DNA of 64,000 nucleotides, taken from Sphingomonas metalli. Lineage in GTDB: Bacteria; Pseudomonadota; Alphaproteobacteria; Sphingomonadales; Sphingomonadaceae. The notes under the pieces are model-generated. The model was not told the DNA's origin, did not search any database, and worked only from the letters and a program-made list of their open reading frames with translations. This document shows, piece by piece, positions 60,762-64,000 of this stretch; position 1 is the stretch's first letter; each line of letters opens with the position of its first letter. A program made the position numbers and the translations under genes. The stretch is taken from positions 1 to 64,000 of the forward strand of contig NZ_BMIH01000005.1 in assembly GCF_014641735.1 (NCBI RefSeq), written 5' to 3'.

Positions 60762-62259
60762 GCTCCTGTTCCCGATGTTCCGGAAGCGCGAAACTGAACT
60801 GCGCACCGCCGAGCGCGCCGCGTCGATATTTCAGCTCGGACCCGTGCGCCTCGACGATGCGACGGCTGATGGACAGGCCGACGCCCAATCCCTCGTCGGA
60901 CTTCGCGGTCGAGAATCGGGAGAACAGCAGGGGCTCCAAAGTGTCGGGCACTCCGGGCCCGTTATCCTCGACGCTGAACAGCAGGTCGCCGCCACGCCGC
61001 TCGACCAGCACGGACAGCAGGCATTCCGTTTGGCCGGAGCGATTAAGGGCTTCGATGGCATTGCGCATCAGATTGACGAGCACCTGCTGGATCTGGATCC
61101 GATCGGCGAAGACCCTGGCATGGCCTCCCGGCAGACGGACCTGGAGCTGGATGCCGCGCTGCCTCGCAAGGGTGGAAAGGAGCGAGATCGCCTCGCCGAC
61201 GATCCGGTCGATGGGCTCGGGGGCCGGATCCCCCTCTCCGCGCTGCACGAAGGCACGCAGGCGCTTCACGATCTCGCCGGTCCGCAACGCCTGCTGGCTG
61301 GCATTGTCGACGCTCTTGCGAACGCTTTCGGCCGCCTTGCCTGCAAGGGACTCAAGATGGAATTCGGCGACCGACAGGTGGTTGACCATGGCGGCCAGCG
61401 GCTGGTTGAGTTCATGCGCCAGGGCGAGGCTCAGCTCTCCCATCGCGCTGACCCGCGAGGCGTGGACCAGATCGTGCTGGAGCGTCTGAAGCTTGGCCTC
61501 GGTCTCGAACCGCGCCGTCTGGTCGCGGACGAAGGCGGTGGTCAGTCGCTCTCCGTCCACCGTCGCCTCGCCCATCCACACCTCCGCGGGAAAGGCGCTG
61601 CCGTCGCTGCGCATGGCATAGACGTGGCGGGACAGACCCAGCATGTGTGGCATGCCCGACCGCAACAGGCCGACCAGCCCTTCGCGCGCGGCGTCTTCCG
61701 GGGCGTGCTCCGGTGCGAGGATGTCGACCGGCGCGCCGAGGGCCTGCTCGCTCGTCAGGCCGAACATTTGCTCCGCCGTGGCGCTGAACGCCTGGATGGC
61801 GCCGCCGTCGTCGACCACGATCATCGCGCTCGGCACCGTCCGCAGCGTCGCCGCCAGCTCGGCGTGGTTGCGCGTTTCGTTCGTGCGATCCGCGACCGCC
61901 GCGATGACGCGAGCCGGCTTCGTCGACAAGCGGCACAGCGAGATGAGCAGGTGACACTTTTGGCCGGCCGCCGTTCGACGGAGCGCGGTCAGCATGGTCC
62001 GCTCCGGTCCTCCGCCCGACAGGATTAGCCGGATCTCGACCCTGTCCAGCGACAGGCTTTCCAGCCCGAGCTGTCGCAGGCCCCGCAACGGCACGGCGTG
62101 TCCCGCAAGCTCCGGACGATCGAAGATCTGCGCGGCGCGCGCGTCGAAGCGGACGGTCCGGCTGCTTCCGTCCCATTCGACGAAGCCGGCCGCGCTCAGG
62201 GCGCAGGCGGCCGCTGCCGCCGCCTGCCAGCGATCCCGCCCTCCCGACTCATCGTTCAC
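60754..62259 (-). CDS. FixL-like PAS sensor histidine kinase
   Basis: 501 residues. N-terminal region with a divergent PAS (about 20-130), a clearer PAS (about 140-260; PSAMIVVDDGGAIQAFSATAEQMFGL, then FPAEVWMGEATVDGERLTTAFVRDQT) as in FixL, DHp domain MGELSLALAHELNQPLAAMVNHL, ATPase with NLMRNAIEAL, DNGPGVP and GLGVGLSISRRIVEAHG. The heme-ligand histidine of FixL cannot be confirmed, so oxygen sensing is unproven. Pairs with the FixJ-like regulator. Confidence 0.88.
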   Translation of the reverse strand: MNDESGGRDRWQAAAAAACALSAAGFVEWDGSSRTVRFDARAAQIFDRPELAGHAVPLRGLRQLGLESLSLDRVEIRLILSGGGPERTMLTALRRTAAGQKCHLLISLCRLSTKPARVIAAVADRTNETRNHAELAATLRTVPSAMIVVDDGGAIQAFSATAEQMFGLTSEQALGAPVDILAPEHAPEDAAREGLVGLLRSGMPHMLGLSRHVYAMRSDGSAFPAEVWMGEATVDGERLTTAFVRDQTARFETEAKLQTLQHDLVHASRVSAMGELSLALAHELNQPLAAMVNHLSVAEFHLESLAGKAAESVRKSVDNASQQALRTGEIVKRLRAFVQRGEGDPAPEPIDRIVGEAISLLSTLARQRGIQLQVRLPGGHARVFADRIQIQQVLVNLMRNAIEALNRSGQTECLLSVLVERRGGDLLFSVEDNGPGVPDTLEPLLFSRFSTAKSDEGLGVGLSISRRIVEAHGSELKYRRGALGGAQFSFALPEHREQEHV

Positions 62260-62449
62260 TGCGTCATCGACCCCACTATCGGAGCATGGCCGCCCGCTTG
62301 GTAGAATTACTCACTCAAAGCGCTGCTTAGTCAAGAGCTTAGAGGAAAACCGGCGGTCGGGCACCGGCCCCGCCTAGGTAGAATCACGATGATCAAAGGC
62401 TTGTTAACCGGACGGCGTGCGGATCGCCCCGGTGCAAGGAGCCACCCGG

Positions 62450-62743
62450 ATGCCGTCTACTCGAACCAACGCTGTCGTGCGCACCATGGGGGTGATCGAC
62501 CGCGACGCCGTCGCGCTGCTGATCCCCGAACTGCGCGAAGCGGTCGCCGCCGGGGCGGTGCGCGTGGACGGCGCGGCCATCGAGCAGATCGGACAGGCCG
62601 GGCTCCAGCTGTTGCTGAGTGCCCGTCGATCGGCGGATGCCGTCGCCGCCGCCTTCGAGATCGTCGCGCCCTCGCGGTCGCTGTGCCGGGCCGCCATGAT
62701 CGCGGGCCTGTCTGAGGCGCTGTCCCTCCCGGACGCCGACTGA
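62450..62743 (+). CDS. STAS-domain protein
   Basis: 97 residues. TRTNAVVRTMGVIDRDAVALLIPELREAVAAG and RVDGAAIEQIGQAGLQLLLSARRSAD form a STAS/anti-sigma-antagonist fold, although the usual Ser/Thr phosphorylation site reads IGQAG. AAGGAG precedes ATG 62450. Placed directly before cheA, as in some chemotaxis operons. Confidence 0.75.
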   Translation: MPSTRTNAVVRTMGVIDRDAVALLIPELREAVAAGAVRVDGAAIEQIGQAGLQLLLSARRSADAVAAAFEIVAPSRSLCRAAMIAGLSEALSLPDAD

Positions 62744-62754
62744 GGCCGCGCGCG

Positions 62755-64000
62755 ATGACCGGGGACGAAATCCAGCAGATCTTCTTTCAGGAATGCGACG
62801 AGGGCCTGTCCGCCGCCGAGGCCGGGCTGCTCCTCTGCCAGGCCGGCGCGCAGGACGAGGAGACGATCAACACCATCTTCCGCGCCGTCCATTCCATCAA
62901 GGGCGGGGCCGGCGCCTTCGGCTTCGCGGCGCTCCAGTCCTTCACCCACCATTTCGAGACCGTCCTCGACCGTGTCCGTTCGGACGAGCTCGCGCTCACG
63001 CCGGCGGTGCTGGCGACGCTGCTCGCGGCGTTCGATACGCTGGCGGACCATGTCACGGCCATTCGCGGGCAGGACGCGGCGCCCGACGACGCGGCGATCC
63101 TCGCCCGGCTCCAGTCGCTCGCCCGCGCTCGGGACGCATCGCCGGCGGACACGGCCGCGCCCATCCCCCCTGCGCCGGCGACGATGCCGGATGCGGGCTT
63201 CGACCTCGATGCGCTGCTCGCAGGCCTGAACGCCGCCGCTCTGCCTGGACGGCCGCCTTGGCGCGTCATCGTGCGGCCGGAAGCGGCGGCGCTGGCCGGC
63301 GGGTCGGAGCCCCTGCTGCTGCTGCGGGAACTCAAGGCGATCGGCGGCCGCATCGTCGACGTCGACACCGGCGCCGTTCCCGATCTCGACCGGTTCGACG
63401 CCGACGGGGCCTATCTCGCCTGGACCTTCGAGGTGCCGGGCGCCGCGGAAAAGGCCGCCATCGCCGAGATCTTCGACTTCATCGCCGACGACTGCGCCGT
63501 GTCGATCACGGCTGCCGACGAGGATATGGACGGGGTCTGCCCGTCCGACGCCGACACCGCCGACGCCGTGTCCGGTGCGGCGGCCCTGCCTGCGCCGGCC
63601 CTGGACGAGGTCGCCGCAGCCGCCGTCGAGACCGTGCCCCCCGCCCCGCCGACGGGCCTCGTCGCCGAGCGGCGCGGGGCCGAACGCCGCGCGCAGGATG
63701 CGCAGACGATCCGGGTCGACCTCGACAAGCTCGATCGTCTCGTCAACCTCGTCGGCGAGCTCGTCATCACCCAGTCGATGCTGTCCCAGCGACTGCTGAT
63801 GCGGGGCCTCGGCAGCATCGACGAGCTGGGCGATCTCGACCATCTGACCCGCGAACTGCAGGACAGCGCCATGTCGATCCGGGCGCAGCCCGTGCGATGG
63901 GTGTTCAGCCGCGTTCCCCGCATCGTCCGCGAGCTGGAGGCGAGCACCGGCAAGCGGGTCCGCCTTGAGGTCGAGGGCGAGGCGACCGAACTCGACAAGA
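62755..64000 (+). CDS. cheA: CheA chemotaxis histidine kinase, 5' part
   Basis: Partial, 415 codons visible and open at the right edge. Hpt domain with the phosphorylated His46 in VHSIKGGAGAFGF, a P2-like docking domain (about 140-265), a long acidic/Pro/Ala linker, then the dimerisation domain IRVDLDKLDRLVNLVGELVITQSMLSQRLL and the start of the ATPase region (IRAQPVRWVFSRVPRIVREL). Begins 12 bases after the STAS gene. Central kinase of chemotaxis. Confidence 0.9.
   Translation, partial: MTGDEIQQIFFQECDEGLSAAEAGLLLCQAGAQDEETINTIFRAVHSIKGGAGAFGFAALQSFTHHFETVLDRVRSDELALTPAVLATLLAAFDTLADHVTAIRGQDAAPDDAAILARLQSLARARDASPADTAAPIPPAPATMPDAGFDLDALLAGLNAAALPGRPPWRVIVRPEAAALAGGSEPLLLLRELKAIGGRIVDVDTGAVPDLDRFDADGAYLAWTFEVPGAAEKAAIAEIFDFIADDCAVSITAADEDMDGVCPSDADTADAVSGAAALPAPALDEVAAAAVETVPPAPPTGLVAERRGAERRAQDAQTIRVDLDKLDRLVNLVGELVITQSMLSQRLLMRGLGSIDELGDLDHLTRELQDSAMSIRAQPVRWVFSRVPRIVRELEASTGKRVRLEVEGEATELDK

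Noticed and set aside
1-64000. Mobile elements, phage genes, CRISPR arrays, rRNA or tRNA genes
   Set aside because: I found no transposase, integrase, phage-structural gene, repeat-spacer pattern, or cloverleaf that I could support; a dedicated tRNA/ncRNA search would be needed to exclude small RNAs.

Overview
The window looks like a chromosomal segment of a Sphingomonas-type alphaproteobacterium (order Sphingomonadales). The pointers are a very GC-rich sequence with GC-rich third codon positions, a TonB-dependent receptor with the plug-start signature DEIVVTGVRQ, several tryptophan-halogenase genes next to it, an imuA-imuB-dnaE2 cassette behind a GAAC-N7-GAAC (alphaproteobacterial LexA) box, EcfG-like promoters and many translationally coupled (ATGA) operons. 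I see no rRNA, tRNA, CRISPR, phage or insertion-sequence genes. The species assignment is an inference.

Layout. 1-4930: the 5' part of a TonB receptor diverges from three coupled flavin-halogenase-family genes; the middle one has lost the catalytic motifs. 4940-5432: a brnTA toxin-antitoxin pair. 5501-9198: a small mannan locus (GH5 and GH26 mannanases, divergent CE2-type esterase) with a 19-bp perfect AT-rich palindrome in the shared promoter. 9218-16298: SOS-linked genes (SRAP protein, a CxxC protein, imuA-imuB-dnaE2, a small gene). 16332-18420: aldo/keto reductase and a divergent LysR regulator with a T-N11-A dyad between them. 18457-23018: a five-gene operon, every junction a 4-bp overlap (glycosyltransferase, acyl-CoA-dehydrogenase-like protein, PIG-L deacetylase, methyltransferase, secreted serine protease); its product is unknown and it is the best candidate here for an undescribed pathway.

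23080-33288: PAP2 phosphatase, small unknown genes, a KaiC-like ATPase coupled to a hybrid histidine kinase and an AlkZ/YcaQ-type DNA glycosylase, a PAS-LuxR regulator and envelope or general-stress genes. 33314-36704: a Met/His-rich copper-type outer-membrane protein with a DUF2946-like partner, a VOC protein and a DUF427 protein. 36902-41379 and 47275-51640: two complete EmrA-EmrB-TolC-type drug efflux operons in opposite orientation. Between them lie an SDR, a frameshifted GMC oxidoreductase, an alpha/beta-hydrolase fused to a gluconate-dehydrogenase-subunit-3-like domain, a 45-residue Lys/Ala-rich protein and a GH39 glycosidase.

51875-58156: a small acidic or basic protein, an SDR coupled to a GH130-type glycosidase, a higBA pair, a zinc alcohol dehydrogenase, a hotdog thioesterase, a small secreted protein and a PQQ-type sugar dehydrogenase lipoprotein. 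58410-64000: signalling genes: a LOV (blue-light) hybrid histidine kinase, a FixLJ-like two-component pair, a STAS protein and the start of a CheA kinase that runs off the right edge. Overall themes are polysaccharide use (mannan, xylan, mannosides), drug and metal tolerance, DNA-damage response and light/redox/stress sensing.
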